Assembly: GCA_040905705.1 (NCBI GenBank)
Contig: JBBDQZ010000024.1
Location: 62,001-126,000, forward strand
DNA from: JBBDQZ01 sp040905705
GTDB lineage: Bacteria; Bacteroidota; Rhodothermia; Balneolales; Natronogracilivirgulaceae
DNA length: 64,000 bases
Direction of reading: 5' to 3'
Positions 16,987-26,203 of the stretch are shown here, piece after piece. The stretch's first letter is position 1; every line of letters begins with the position of its first letter. The notes below the pieces were generated by a model that worked only from the letters and a program-made list of their open reading frames with translations, did no database searches and was not told the DNA's origin. Made by a program: the position numbers and the translations under genes.

Positions 16987-17874
16987 ATGGAACAAAATAC
17001 ACGCAATATAACATGGATTTCCCGTTCCTTTGCGAAGATCAATCTTGGATTACAAGTTCTGGAACGATTGCCAAACGGATACCATGAAATTGCAACCGGC
17101 TACTGCTTTATCAATTGGAATGACCGCTTTGAGTTGAAAAGCAGTCCGGATTTTCATCTTGTCATGTCGGATGACCGGATTCCGGTTAGCCAAAACAATC
17201 TGATAGTTCGGGCACTTGAAACATTAAGGCGTTACGTAACGTTTAATGATAATTTCTCTGTGTCCGTCGAAAAACTCATTCCATTTAGTGCCGGTCTGGG
17301 AGGTGGAAGCAGCAATGCCGCAACCATTATTCGCATGGTCAACAAAGTCACTGGTCTCGATCTTCCGACCGACGATCTGGTACAATTTCTCTCCGGATTG
17401 GGGGCAGATATACCCGTTTTCCTGCATGGAAAACCCGGAATTGGTTCCGGTATCGGATCAGACATCACCTTTTATGATATCCAGCCAGATGCCTGGATCG
17501 TCACCGCTTTCCCATCCATTCATATATCCACAGCGGATGCCTACAAGCATTGTATTCCAAATCGTTCACCTGATATTCCCATTGATAAAATTCTGATGAA
17601 CGAACCACTTGAAGAGTGGCGCTATATGCTTGTCAACGATCTGGAACCCTGGGTTATTCATCAACATCCCATCATCGGTGATCTTAAAGACCAGTTTTAT
17701 GAGCTCGGAGCGGTTTATTCAGCTATGAGTGGTAGCGGATCTTCGGTATTCGGCCTTTTTCAACAGGAGTTCGTTGCTGTTGACGCCTATCACCGCCTGA
17801 TCGACTGGAAAATGCAGGCCAATATTACGCCGGCATCATTTGAACCCGATTTTGGTGTTTATCGTAATTCATGA
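16987..17874 (+). CDS. ispE: 4-diphosphocytidyl-2-C-methyl-D-erythritol kinase
   Basis: GHMP-family kinase of the non-mevalonate isoprenoid pathway. It phosphorylates CDP-methylerythritol. Signs: SFAKINLGLQVLERLPNGYHEI near the N-terminus (family motif 'aKiNL.L.V...r.DGYH'), the ATP loop PFSAGLGGGSSNAATII (about 99-115), GLGADIPVFLHGKPGIGSGIGS, and the C-terminal GSGSSVFGLF. The length (295) is normal. The conserved Asp in 'DGYH' is Asn here, a common variation. It follows cca by 68 nt on the same strand and precedes glgP. Confidence 0.95.
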   Translation: MEQNTRNITWISRSFAKINLGLQVLERLPNGYHEIATGYCFINWNDRFELKSSPDFHLVMSDDRIPVSQNNLIVRALETLRRYVTFNDNFSVSVEKLIPFSAGLGGGSSNAATIIRMVNKVTGLDLPTDDLVQFLSGLGADIPVFLHGKPGIGSGIGSDITFYDIQPDAWIVTAFPSIHISTADAYKHCIPNRSPDIPIDKILMNEPLEEWRYMLVNDLEPWVIHQHPIIGDLKDQFYELGAVYSAMSGSGSSVFGLFQQEFVAVDAYHRLIDWKMQANITPASFEPDFGVYRNS

Positions 17875-18036
17875 TTTTTTATTACCTTTTTTGTTTATCA
17901 GACAAGGATTGTTGTTGCATATATGGCCGGGGCCTGATAGACTTTGCTTTAATACAATTATCCCATTCTCATATGTCCCGATTTTTAAAAATTTACCCGA
18001 TTTAGTCCCTCATTTTATCAGGATATTACAACTACT

Positions 18037-20550
18037 ATGATCAAAACAAACGACGATATCAGCAAAAGTTTAAATCCTCAATCTCTCAAATTGGATATTC
18101 AACGTCATTTGCGCTTCACACTTGCCAAATCCCGCTATTCAACAACACAATGGGATAAATTTCGCAGTGTCGCTCTTACTGCTCTTGATCGTCTTCACGA
18201 TCGATGGATCGATACCCAGGAGCATTACTATAATGTTGATACCAAACGGGTTTATTATATATCCATGGAATTCCTGATCGGCCGGTTGCTTGACAACATG
18301 CTTGTCAATCTGGGCATTCTTGAAGATGTCAGAGAGATATTACACGAACTGGGAATTGATTATGACAATATCAAAGAAAATGAATTTGATGCCGGGCTTG
18401 GTAACGGTGGCCTTGGCCGTCTGGCCGCTTGTTTTCTCGATTCTATGGCTACACATGGAATCCCCGGATACGGATACGGAATCCGATACGACTTTGGAAT
18501 TTTTCAGCAACAGATAATAAACGGTTACCAGGTTGAAAAACCGGATATGTGGCTTCAATTCGGCAATCCCTGGGATGTTGTACGACCAAAGATTCTCTAC
18601 CCGGTCAATTTTTATGGTGAATCCGCTCCCTATACCGACTCTGACGGGAAATTGCGTTTTAAATGGGTAAACACTCAAAAAGTGAACGCCCTTGCCTATG
18701 ACACACCGATTCCCGGCTACAGAAACGGCATCGTCAACCACCTCAGACTATGGAAAGCCAGTTCTTCTAAAGCAATTAACCTGCAATCTTTCAGCCAGGG
18801 CCAGTACATCGATGCCGTACGCGATGTGCAACTTCAAGAGAACATTACACGCGTACTCTACCCAAATGACAAAGTATTTGTTGGCCAGGAATTGCGTCTC
18901 AAACAGGAGTATTTTCTTGTCTGTGCCACACTTCAGGATATCATCCGACGATTCAAAAAAGTGCACAACGACTGGCGAAAATTTCCCGATAAAGTAGCGA
19001 TCCAGTGTAATGATACTCATCCGAATTTAACCATACCCGAACTGATGCGCGTTTTACTGGACAACGAGGGGCTGGATTGGGCGACCGCCTGGGATATTAC
19101 GAGCCGTTCTGTTAACTATACCAACCATACTGTACTCCCAGAAGCGCTTGAAACCTGGCCGGTTCCGCTCATGCGAAATCTCTTACCCCGGCACCTTCAA
19201 ATCATTTACGAGATTAATAAACGATTCCTGAACCAGGTACGGGATACATTTGGCAATGACGTTAACCGGGTTCGAAGAATGTCGATCATCAGCGAAGGTG
19301 AAAACCCCTCCGTCCAGATGGCTACGCTGGGCATCGTGGGATCTAAAAAAGTGAACGGGGTAGCACAACTTCATACTGAGCTGATCAAGAAGACCATTTT
19401 CCATGATTTCTTTGAAATATATCCCGACAAATTCGTGAATATGACCAATGGGATCACTCCGCGACGCTGGCTCAAGCAATGCAATCCCGGCCTTGCTAAA
19501 CTGATCTCAAATCAAATCGGCGAAAATTGGATAACTAACCTCGATCAACTTCAAAAAATCGACAAACTGGCAGATGACAAGAAATTTCGTGAACAGTTTT
19601 CAGAGATCAAAAAAAACAACAAATATACACTGTCCAAATATATCGAACTCAAGTATGGTGTTAAGCTGAATCCGAATTCCATGTTCGATATTCAGATAAA
19701 GCGTATTCACGAATATAAACGTCAGATTTTAGTAGCCCTGCACACAGCCATGCTTTACAACAGGATCAAAGAAAATCCGGACGGTGATTTTCTCCCACGA
19801 ACCGTGCTTTTTGCGGGAAAAGCCGCTCCGGGTTACTCAATGGCCAAACTACACATCAAATTAATCAACACCATTGCGGAAAAAATTAATAATGATCCGG
19901 ATGTCAAAGATAAATTAACTTGTCTGTTCCTTGAAAATTATAGTGTATCATTAGCTGAGCGATTGATTCCATCCGCCGATTTGTCTGAGCAAACGTCAAC
20001 GGCTGGTATGGAAGCATCCGGTACCGGAAACATGAAGTTTGCACTTAATGGAGCACTAACCATCGGAACCCTGGATGGTGCCAATATCGAAATCCGGGAA
20101 GAAGTAGGGGAAGATAATATTTTCATCTTCGGGCTTACTGACGAAGAAGTGGAACAAAAAAGGCGTGAAGGCTATAATCCCCGGGAATATTACGAAAGCA
20201 ACTCAGGTCTACAACAGGTCCTCAACCAGATTCGCGATGGGTTTTTTGAGCCTGAAAATCCCGGACTGTTCCATCCGATTATCCGGACTTTACTGGATCA
20301 GGGCGACTATTTTATGGTACTTGCAGATTTTCAATCCTATGCCGATCAGCAGCATGAAATAGAGAAACTTTACAAAAACCAGAAAGAGTGGATAAAAAAA
20401 ACTATCCATAATGTCGCACGAATGGGAAAGTTTTCATCAGACCGTACCATTAACGAATACTGCGAGAAGATTTGGGAATGTAAAAGGATTGATTCGCCGA
20501 TCATAAAAAAGCATCGGAAAACCTATCAAAAAAAATCAGAAAAGAAATAG
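18037..20550 (+). CDS. glgP: glycogen/starch phosphorylase
   Basis: GT35 enzyme that releases glucose-1-phosphate from alpha-1,4-glucan using pyridoxal phosphate. The 837 residues match the family. Motifs: YYISMEFLIGRLLDNMLVNL (about 72-91), LGNGGLGRLAACFLDS, the central CNDTHP, FDIQIKRIHEYKRQ, and the PLP-lysine region EASGTGNMKFALNG (about residue 657-670), followed by LDGANIEI. It complements glgB and malQ at 6119-9880, so the window carries glycogen branching, disproportionation and breakdown but no recognisable full-length synthase. The C-terminal tail is Lys-rich (HRKTYQKKSEKK). Confidence 0.97.
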   Translation: MIKTNDDISKSLNPQSLKLDIQRHLRFTLAKSRYSTTQWDKFRSVALTALDRLHDRWIDTQEHYYNVDTKRVYYISMEFLIGRLLDNMLVNLGILEDVREILHELGIDYDNIKENEFDAGLGNGGLGRLAACFLDSMATHGIPGYGYGIRYDFGIFQQQIINGYQVEKPDMWLQFGNPWDVVRPKILYPVNFYGESAPYTDSDGKLRFKWVNTQKVNALAYDTPIPGYRNGIVNHLRLWKASSSKAINLQSFSQGQYIDAVRDVQLQENITRVLYPNDKVFVGQELRLKQEYFLVCATLQDIIRRFKKVHNDWRKFPDKVAIQCNDTHPNLTIPELMRVLLDNEGLDWATAWDITSRSVNYTNHTVLPEALETWPVPLMRNLLPRHLQIIYEINKRFLNQVRDTFGNDVNRVRRMSIISEGENPSVQMATLGIVGSKKVNGVAQLHTELIKKTIFHDFFEIYPDKFVNMTNGITPRRWLKQCNPGLAKLISNQIGENWITNLDQLQKIDKLADDKKFREQFSEIKKNNKYTLSKYIELKYGVKLNPNSMFDIQIKRIHEYKRQILVALHTAMLYNRIKENPDGDFLPRTVLFAGKAAPGYSMAKLHIKLINTIAEKINNDPDVKDKLTCLFLENYSVSLAERLIPSADLSEQTSTAGMEASGTGNMKFALNGALTIGTLDGANIEIREEVGEDNIFIFGLTDEEVEQKRREGYNPREYYESNSGLQQVLNQIRDGFFEPENPGLFHPIIRTLLDQGDYFMVLADFQSYADQQHEIEKLYKNQKEWIKKTIHNVARMGKFSSDRTINEYCEKIWECKRIDSPIIKKHRKTYQKKSEKK

Positions 20551-20670
20551 CTCGATACCTGGTTACAGAACTTTCACTCCAACTCTGATTAATTGTTTTA
20601 CCCTCTTGAATTAATTCCCGTTACGTCAAAAAAACAGCAACGTATTCATCAAATGGAACCGGATGGGTGA

Positions 20671-21492
20671 TTACTCAAGTACAAACCGGAACGTGATAAT
20701 GCCATATTGTGATTCCTGCGGGATATTGGATGGGAGTCTAGAAAATCTCCATGTTCTGAGTGTACGAAACACCTCTCTCTCCAGCTCTGGATTCGCCTTG
20801 ATTAGCGGTTGTAGCCTTCCAACCGAGCCATCGGGTCGTACTTCAAAACGTACTGAAATCACTGCTTCTGTTTCAGAAACATAGTTCGGCAGAGGTTGTA
20901 CTATGGGAGAACGGTTGATATCACCTTCCCATTCCAGCTGGTAGGGCGAAGAGCGGATCGGATCGTTCTCCGACCCCTGGTCGGCATCCACTCTTCCCCG
21001 GATGCCTCTTATATCACCGGTCTCCTCTACGCCTTCCTGCTCCAATTCGTCCTGCTGAGCGGATTCAGGCGTTGCCGTTTCTTCGGTGTTTTCCGTTTCC
21101 TCAGCAAGTTGTGTCGGATCCATACGTTCTGTCTCCGGTGTAGTTACAACTTCCTCCGATACAATATCCTGTTGCTGATCAGGTAAATCAACATCCCTCA
21201 TTGGCTCTTGTTGAACCGGTTCGGGTTGTGGCTCTTCGGCCGGCTCCGGCTGCGGCTCGTCCGTCACTATCTCTGCCGGCTCCGGTCTTGTTTCCGGTTG
21301 TTCCTCCTCCACCCGAGAGAATTCGGTAAGTGTTCCGTCCTGAAACTCTCCCAATGTTACCTCGATAAAAGCCATCCGGTCTTTTGCCTGTGGTTGAGAA
21401 ATCATTAACCACGCAAAAATCACCATAACCAGATGCAGAACCGAAGTGATTGAAAGTCCAAATCTTTCTTCCCGGGTAAGTCTATGTATCAT
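20671..21492 (-). CDS. tonB: TonB-type energy transducer
   Basis: Single-pass periplasm-spanning protein that carries force from ExbB/ExbD to outer-membrane receptors. One N-terminal helix (about residues 13-33) is followed by a long Pro/Glu-rich linker (about 60-190, with repeated PQPEP, QPEPA and PEPVQQ), and a C-terminal TonB domain with VSVRFEVRPDGSVG and TLRTWRFSRLP (about 215-270). The open frame extends to a GTG at 21507, but ATG 21492 directly follows the exbD stop (TGA-C-ATG) and gives a cleaner N-terminus. Last gene of the exbB-exbD-tonB group. The linker is strongly acidic, longer than in minimal TonBs. Confidence 0.92.
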   Translation of the reverse strand: MIHRLTREERFGLSITSVLHLVMVIFAWLMISQPQAKDRMAFIEVTLGEFQDGTLTEFSRVEEEQPETRPEPAEIVTDEPQPEPAEEPQPEPVQQEPMRDVDLPDQQQDIVSEEVVTTPETERMDPTQLAEETENTEETATPESAQQDELEQEGVEETGDIRGIRGRVDADQGSENDPIRSSPYQLEWEGDINRSPIVQPLPNYVSETEAVISVRFEVRPDGSVGRLQPLIKANPELEREVFRTLRTWRFSRLPSNIPQESQYGIITFRFVLE

Positions 21493-21493
21493 G

Positions 21494-21904
21494 TCAGCGA
21501 CTTGCACGTTCCGTGGCCATTAACATATTCATTTCAAGAGCCCTACCAATATTCATAACGTGAACCGCATCGTCTATTATTGCATTTCTATCTGCTCGAA
21601 CCACAAGAGTTGCATTGGGATTTTGTTGATGCTGTTCGCGAATTGATGATGCAATATTGGCTTTAAGGACAGGATTGCCCATGACATAAAAACTACCATC
21701 ACTGGTAATTGATACATTGATAAAATATTGATCGGTTGCCGAAGCCGTTTCAGCTCTGGGTATGTTCACCCTGATTCCAAAATGAGTTACAAAAGAAGAG
21801 GTAAGAAGAAAGAAAATCAAAAGTAGTAATACAATATCGGTCAATGACGCTGCGGCAAAGACCGCCAACGGCTTTTTAACTTCGCTTTCAGTTCGGAAAT
21901 TCAT
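21494..21904 (-). CDS. exbD: biopolymer transport protein ExbD/TolR
   Basis: A 136-residue inner-membrane protein of the proton-driven ExbB-ExbD motor. One helix (about 19-40) contains the proton-carrying Asp in AASLTDIVLLLLIFFLLTSS; a periplasmic domain follows with VNIPRAET and TLVVRADRNA. The start codon overlaps the exbB stop (ATGA, 21901-21904) and the tonB ATG follows its own stop by one base, so the three are translationally coupled. Could serve TonB or Tol-like functions; the adjacent TonB favours the former. Confidence 0.95.
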   Translation of the reverse strand: MNFRTESEVKKPLAVFAAASLTDIVLLLLIFFLLTSSFVTHFGIRVNIPRAETASATDQYFINVSITSDGSFYVMGNPVLKANIASSIREQHQQNPNATLVVRADRNAIIDDAVHVMNIGRALEMNMLMATERASR

Positions 21905-22638
21905 TGCGGTATAGCCTCTTTCTCTTTTTTATTTGCTGGTTTTTGCAATAACTCAATAAACTCTGTAGACGAATCTTCCAGGTCAAAAATCATGCGATTC
22001 ATACGCCCCAGCAAGTAGTTATAAAAACCATAGGCGATGATCCCGACCGCCAATCCCGATGCCGTTGTAATTAATGCTTCCCAGATTCCACCAGCAAGTA
22101 CACTCGGATTCACATTTCCTTCAAGGGTCTGTATTTGTTGGAAGGCCTGAATCATACCGGTTACCGTACCAAGGAAACCAAGTAGTGGAGCAACGCCGGC
22201 AATAGTAGCCAACCAATCCATTTTTTTTTCGAGTAGATGAACTTCTCTCTTTCCTGCGTTTTTAATGGCATCATCAATATCCTGTATCGGTCTGCCCAGA
22301 CGTTTAATGCCTTGTTTCATGATCCGGGCAAACGGCTTGTTCATTTCATCGCAATAGGCCAAAGCACGTTTCATCTCTCCGTTTTTCAAAATATCTTCCA
22401 GACTATTCAAAAATCGCTGATTGTCCATTCCCGAATTGGCAAGTACTCTCCAACGCTCTGCAATAACATAAATCGCCAGTAACGAAAGCAGAGTAATGGG
22501 TATCATCACAAATCCACCATCAAACAACATTTGAAGCATGGAAATTCGCTCCGGATCAGCTATAATTTGCTGAAGGGTATCTTCTGCAACTTCATCTTGC
22601 AGAAAAATGGCCGAAAAAATTAAAAATACAGATGACAT
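21901..22638 (-). CDS. exbB: MotA/TolQ/ExbB proton channel protein
   Basis: Inner-membrane proton-channel subunit. Three helices are visible: about residues 40-62 of the protein (FVMIPITLLSLLAIYVIAERW) and two C-terminal ones around 130-155 and 170-195 (WLATIAGVAPLLGFLGTVTGM; ALITTASGLAVGIIAYGFYNY) with the conserved family glycines and threonines. I chose ATG 22638, which starts a signal-like hydrophobic run (MSSVFLIFSAIFLQDE); an in-frame GTG at 22683 adds 15 residues of no family character. 132 nt separate it from the HU-SPOR gene upstream on the same strand. Coupled to exbD by a 4-bp overlap. Confidence 0.94.
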   Translation of the reverse strand: MSSVFLIFSAIFLQDEVAEDTLQQIIADPERISMLQMLFDGGFVMIPITLLSLLAIYVIAERWRVLANSGMDNQRFLNSLEDILKNGEMKRALAYCDEMNKPFARIMKQGIKRLGRPIQDIDDAIKNAGKREVHLLEKKMDWLATIAGVAPLLGFLGTVTGMIQAFQQIQTLEGNVNPSVLAGGIWEALITTASGLAVGIIAYGFYNYLLGRMNRMIFDLEDSSTEFIELLQKPANKKEKEAIPQ

Positions 22639-22770
22639 GGAATATGATAAGTTAAATGGTGAATGGATCAGTAAGCTGGGCACACAGTTGAGGATCCGGC
22701 AAAACCATTTTGCAGATCAACAAATGCAGTAACCTTTGTGTCATCAGCGTCCTGTTATTTATTATCTTGA

Positions 22771-24117
22771 TTAACGAATCCTGATAATAAAATTATTACT
22801 TTTGTAAGGTTCGGGTAAATTGGAGATAGCCTCTTCTGCATCAGATACATTTTCAAACTGGCCTACACCTACTCTCCAGGTTTGCCTTCCGTTGGGAAGT
22901 GTCGCTTGCCACATTGTCGCTTTAAATCCTTCCTCCTGAAGCCGGTTTTTTTCAATTTGTGCCCTGTTTTCACTGACAATCGAATGCAGCACAATGGTGT
23001 ATGAACCGTACAAGAGATCACCTTCCTCCATACCCATCAAACCAAATGGAGAAGCATCAATTCCATCTTCCAAAGCATCAATTCCATCTTCCGAAGCATC
23101 AGGCTCTGCAATCTCATCACTTACCAGAGGTACTTCCGGCGAATCCGTCTGTTGCTCTGTTATCATTTGTTCTATTCGATTTTTTTGAGCCAGGAACCAG
23201 CCTTCAAAATGGAAATACAACATAGCAGCAAGTATGATTGCTGCTACAAAAATAGGTAACATCCAGATTTTTGAATTGCTTTTATCTGCTCTTCTTCGTT
23301 TATCCGAGACCTTTGTATTCTTCTTTACCCCACCCGAGTCTGAACCAGAAACACGAACGGCATCGGTGAAACCGGTTGAGGTTTCTTTTTCAGGCGCCGT
23401 AGCTTTACGGGGCACATCATCGGCTTTTTTGCCAGTCTTTGTAACTTCTTTATCTGCCTTCTTATCAGTCTTTTCGTCAACGTTAATACCTGTCTTGCTA
23501 TTCTTTCCAGTGCCTGAATCTTGATTTACAGCATCTTTTTTATCTTTGTCAAGCCTGGCCTCCATTTTACTATCATCGGTCTCCTCTTGCTTCAAGATGG
23601 ATTTTTTTTCCCCCGAATCAAATTCATCCAACACATCAAACGGATCATGAAAATCTGAATCCGCACTATCCAGTCCGAAAAAAGGATCTTCATCTTCCAG
23701 CTTTTCCTTGTGAGATATCGACGTTTCCGGTGGTTTTTCTTTTTTCGATTCCTCTTCAGGTGATTTTACTTCCTGCTCTGTTTTGACTTCTCCACTTTCT
23801 GTCTTGTCGTCATGCGACTTGTCTTTCTCGTCTTCCGCTTTACCAATCTTGCTTGCATATGCAGGGAGAATTTCAATAGGTTTCATACCTGCATATTTAT
23901 AATTCACTTCTAAAGCCAGCTCGTTTTCCGGGGAAAACGACCATTCTCCTTTTACCAAAGAAAAGGTACCCAGCCCGGCAACATGATATTCTCCGTTCTC
24001 TTTTGCACCTTTTTTAACCGCCTCTACCCATGCCGCAAGATTTTCAGATGCCAGTTTTTCATCGATTTTTAACTCTGTTGCCAGTAACGTAATCAGATCC
24101 TTATAAGATAATTTCAT
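22771..24117 (-). CDS. HU-like domain / transmembrane / SPOR-domain protein
   Basis: A three-part protein of about 448 residues. The N-terminus (about 1-85; LITLLATELKIDEKLASENL, AGLGTFSLVKGEW, KPIEILPAY) resembles the HU/IHF-like 'HU-CCDC81' type DNA-binding fold. A long charged Lys/Glu/Asp linker (about 95-280) leads to one membrane helix (about 285-308, IWMLPIFVAAIILAAMLYF), then an acidic periplasmic linker and a C-terminal SPOR domain (about 370-448; YTIVLHSIVSENRAQIEKNR, WRVGVGQFENVSDAEEAI), which in other proteins binds denuded septal peptidoglycan. The topology suggests a DNA-to-division-septum link. A GGGAG lies directly against a first ATG (24123) but 6 nt before a second (24117), so 24117 is the better start. 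It follows the small HU-like gene by a few bases. Confidence 0.85.
   Translation of the reverse strand: MKLSYKDLITLLATELKIDEKLASENLAAWVEAVKKGAKENGEYHVAGLGTFSLVKGEWSFSPENELALEVNYKYAGMKPIEILPAYASKIGKAEDEKDKSHDDKTESGEVKTEQEVKSPEEESKKEKPPETSISHKEKLEDEDPFFGLDSADSDFHDPFDVLDEFDSGEKKSILKQEETDDSKMEARLDKDKKDAVNQDSGTGKNSKTGINVDEKTDKKADKEVTKTGKKADDVPRKATAPEKETSTGFTDAVRVSGSDSGGVKKNTKVSDKRRRADKSNSKIWMLPIFVAAIILAAMLYFHFEGWFLAQKNRIEQMITEQQTDSPEVPLVSDEIAEPDASEDGIDALEDGIDASPFGLMGMEEGDLLYGSYTIVLHSIVSENRAQIEKNRLQEEGFKATMWQATLPNGRQTWRVGVGQFENVSDAEEAISNLPEPYKSNNFIIRIR
23051..23100. repeat. 21-bp tandem repeat, about 2.4 copies, in the SPOR-protein linker
   Basis: Units at 23051-23071 and 23072-23092 differ at one base, and a third partial copy runs to 23100. 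In frame they encode the repeats DGIDALE/DGIDASE of the periplasmic linker just before the SPOR domain. A coding microrepeat likely to vary in copy number between strains. Confidence 0.85.
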
Positions 24118-24129
24118 CTCCATCTCCCA

Positions 24130-24327
24130 TTAATCCGAACGGAATGTTATAATATCTGCTGGCGGAGCCAACAATACACGGCCATCTTTTTCCTGGCGAT
24201 GATCCTGTTTCCGATGAAAAATTGAAAATACCCCCAAATTTTTCAATTCAACCTCCTGGTGCTGTTTGAGCGCCTTTGCAATCAGGGCTGTAATTTTTTG
24301 TTCTGTTTCTTTTTGTGTCATAGCCAT
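24130..24327 (-). CDS. small HU-like DNA-binding protein
   Basis: A 65-residue protein starting at ATG 24327, which overlaps the last base of the upstream barrel gene's TAA stop (TAATG). A longer open frame exists, but its extra residues are encoded inside the upstream gene. The sequence has the HU layout: helical N-terminus (QKITALIAKALKQHQEVEL), the turn and strand KNLGVFSIFHRKQDHRQEKDG, and then a short C-terminal part where HU would have its PxSxxPxFxP arm. It is therefore a truncated or divergent member. It sits directly upstream of the HU-TM-SPOR gene, so it may pair with that protein's HU domain. HU-family by pattern; function unproven. Confidence 0.72.
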   Translation of the reverse strand: MAMTQKETEQKITALIAKALKQHQEVELKNLGVFSIFHRKQDHRQEKDGRVLLAPPADIITFRSD

Positions 24328-26054
24328 TACCAGTGCAAGGTTATTCCCCCGGATAATTGAAAAGGTCGTTCTTTGTAGTCTTGCCAAACTTCATATTCCT
24401 TATTCAGGATATTTAGTACCTTGACAAAAGCTCCGAACCGATTATGCAAACGGATATCTGTTTGGGCTCCAAGCTGGACAAACCCGTCGATGTCAACCTC
24501 TTCCAAATATGTTTTACGTTGCCCTATCAAGTCAAGCCATATGGATATATCCAGCCAGCTTATCGGACTGGAAATAACATGCGTTGAACCTCTCCAACGG
24601 GGAACATACGGAATTTCTCCGGATGGAACGATATCTTCATTTACTGAAGAATAATTTAATCCCAGTTCAACGGCTATCAAAGTTTCTATCACCGGCAATG
24701 ATTGTGAAAAACCGGAATACCATTCAACCTGTGTTGCTTCTTCAACATAACTATACCGATAATACGGATTAGTAATCTCTTCATAGCGCATGAAAAACCC
24801 ATTATTATAATACTGCCAGTAATCCAGTCCCGTATATACCTTAAGGTTACCGATCAACTTCAAATCACTATGGAGATTGATATTCAGCCCTCTTTCATGT
24901 TCCAGATCGGTATCTGATTGTATAAAAAAACGATTCCTGGATTGCAGTTTTGCAAGCGAAGGATCATTTACAAATCCGCGAATCCAAATAGCGGCACTAA
25001 CTCTTTCAGGTCGATAAAACTGATAACGGATGTCCGGATACAAATATAGATCAAACTCGTTAACAGGGTCATATAACTGATATAAACGGAGCCAGGCTTC
25101 CACTGTGTGAGAAGTACCAAACCGTTGATGATAACGCGCACCAAAACTGTTGGTCAACCAGTATTGATTTGTGTTTTCAGCTGTATCGTAGAAGGCTCCG
25201 GATGCTTCAACCCGGACACCAAAAACTTGTTCCATTAGCCTTCCTTCCCAAAATCGGTTGATATGCACACGATATTTCGTTTCATCGGATTGTAACACTT
25301 CGTCCACCGGCATACCGGCACGAATAGAAAAACGATCCAAAGAAAGGGCTGACTGCCAACCACGGTAAGCATTTTTTAAATTTTGCCAACGTACTTCAGC
25401 ACCTAAGGAATGATGAGAAATTCTTTGTGGATCAGAGTCTGTAATTGTGGGCGGCAGCAAGAGTGAATCACTTACCAAGTATGGTGAATAATTATTTGAT
25501 GAAGACCCCTTCATTCCTGCACCCCAGCGATTTGCTCCGGATTGTTTTGTCCACTGAAGCTCCCCTGCCAGATCGCGATAGGAACTGAAATCCCGATCAC
25601 CTGTGGAAGAATGATGGCTTAAATCCAGCAATACACTTTCACTCTGTCGAAGCGGTGTCTCCGCTATGAATGTCAATTCAGGAGTATTATAAGCTCCATA
25701 TCCAACTCTTGAAAATACTACTCTTCGGTTGGCAAATTGAATGAATCGTTGCTCTGGTTTTAATGCCGGTTCCAGATCGCTAATGGGAATGGCGGCCACG
25801 ATCTCATCATCTGATTCCAAAAATGGCATCCGATCCGGATCCACACGAAAAATACCGGGCCTGGGGTCAAAACCTAAAACGGGTTGTCGGGATAAACCCG
25901 GGAAACTTGCTTCAAAATCTCCACGAATTTCTATGTCTTGCGGATCAATATCCGGCAAGAGTGATGTTCTATCATTTTGCTGTTGCGCCACTATCGGTGA
26001 AACGTGGATCAACAGTAGAACAAGGTTTAGGGGTATTATCAATTGCAAATGCAT
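24327..26054 (-). CDS. TonB-receptor-like outer-membrane barrel without a plug domain
   Basis: A 575-residue protein with a signal peptide (about 1-23, ending VAQQQ). The mature start has DPQDIEIRGDFEASFPGLSRQP, then roughly 450 residues of amphipathic aromatic strands. The C-terminus (FVKVLNILNKEYEVWQDY... GGITLHW) matches the last strands of TonB-dependent receptors, including the terminal aromatic residue. No plug domain and no SusC-like carboxypeptidase-regulatory domain precede the barrel. It heads a same-strand run into the two HU-like genes and exbB-exbD-tonB, which suggests a functional link to the TonB motor. Could alternatively be a structural barrel unrelated to transport. Confidence 0.75.
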   Translation of the reverse strand: MHLQLIIPLNLVLLLIHVSPIVAQQQNDRTSLLPDIDPQDIEIRGDFEASFPGLSRQPVLGFDPRPGIFRVDPDRMPFLESDDEIVAAIPISDLEPALKPEQRFIQFANRRVVFSRVGYGAYNTPELTFIAETPLRQSESVLLDLSHHSSTGDRDFSSYRDLAGELQWTKQSGANRWGAGMKGSSSNNYSPYLVSDSLLLPPTITDSDPQRISHHSLGAEVRWQNLKNAYRGWQSALSLDRFSIRAGMPVDEVLQSDETKYRVHINRFWEGRLMEQVFGVRVEASGAFYDTAENTNQYWLTNSFGARYHQRFGTSHTVEAWLRLYQLYDPVNEFDLYLYPDIRYQFYRPERVSAAIWIRGFVNDPSLAKLQSRNRFFIQSDTDLEHERGLNINLHSDLKLIGNLKVYTGLDYWQYYNNGFFMRYEEITNPYYRYSYVEEATQVEWYSGFSQSLPVIETLIAVELGLNYSSVNEDIVPSGEIPYVPRWRGSTHVISSPISWLDISIWLDLIGQRKTYLEEVDIDGFVQLGAQTDIRLHNRFGAFVKVLNILNKEYEVWQDYKERPFQLSGGITLHW

Positions 26055-26203
26055 TCTGTAGAATCTAAATTTTTCAGGAGACAGAATTAAAACGTATTCA
26101 TTAAAAAAAACTGTTACTGTAATTTAAATCAGCTACTAATTTCATCTTTTTATTTTGACAACGCGTGTGGCACAACAACGATTCAAAGCAGAAACAGCGT
26201 AAT

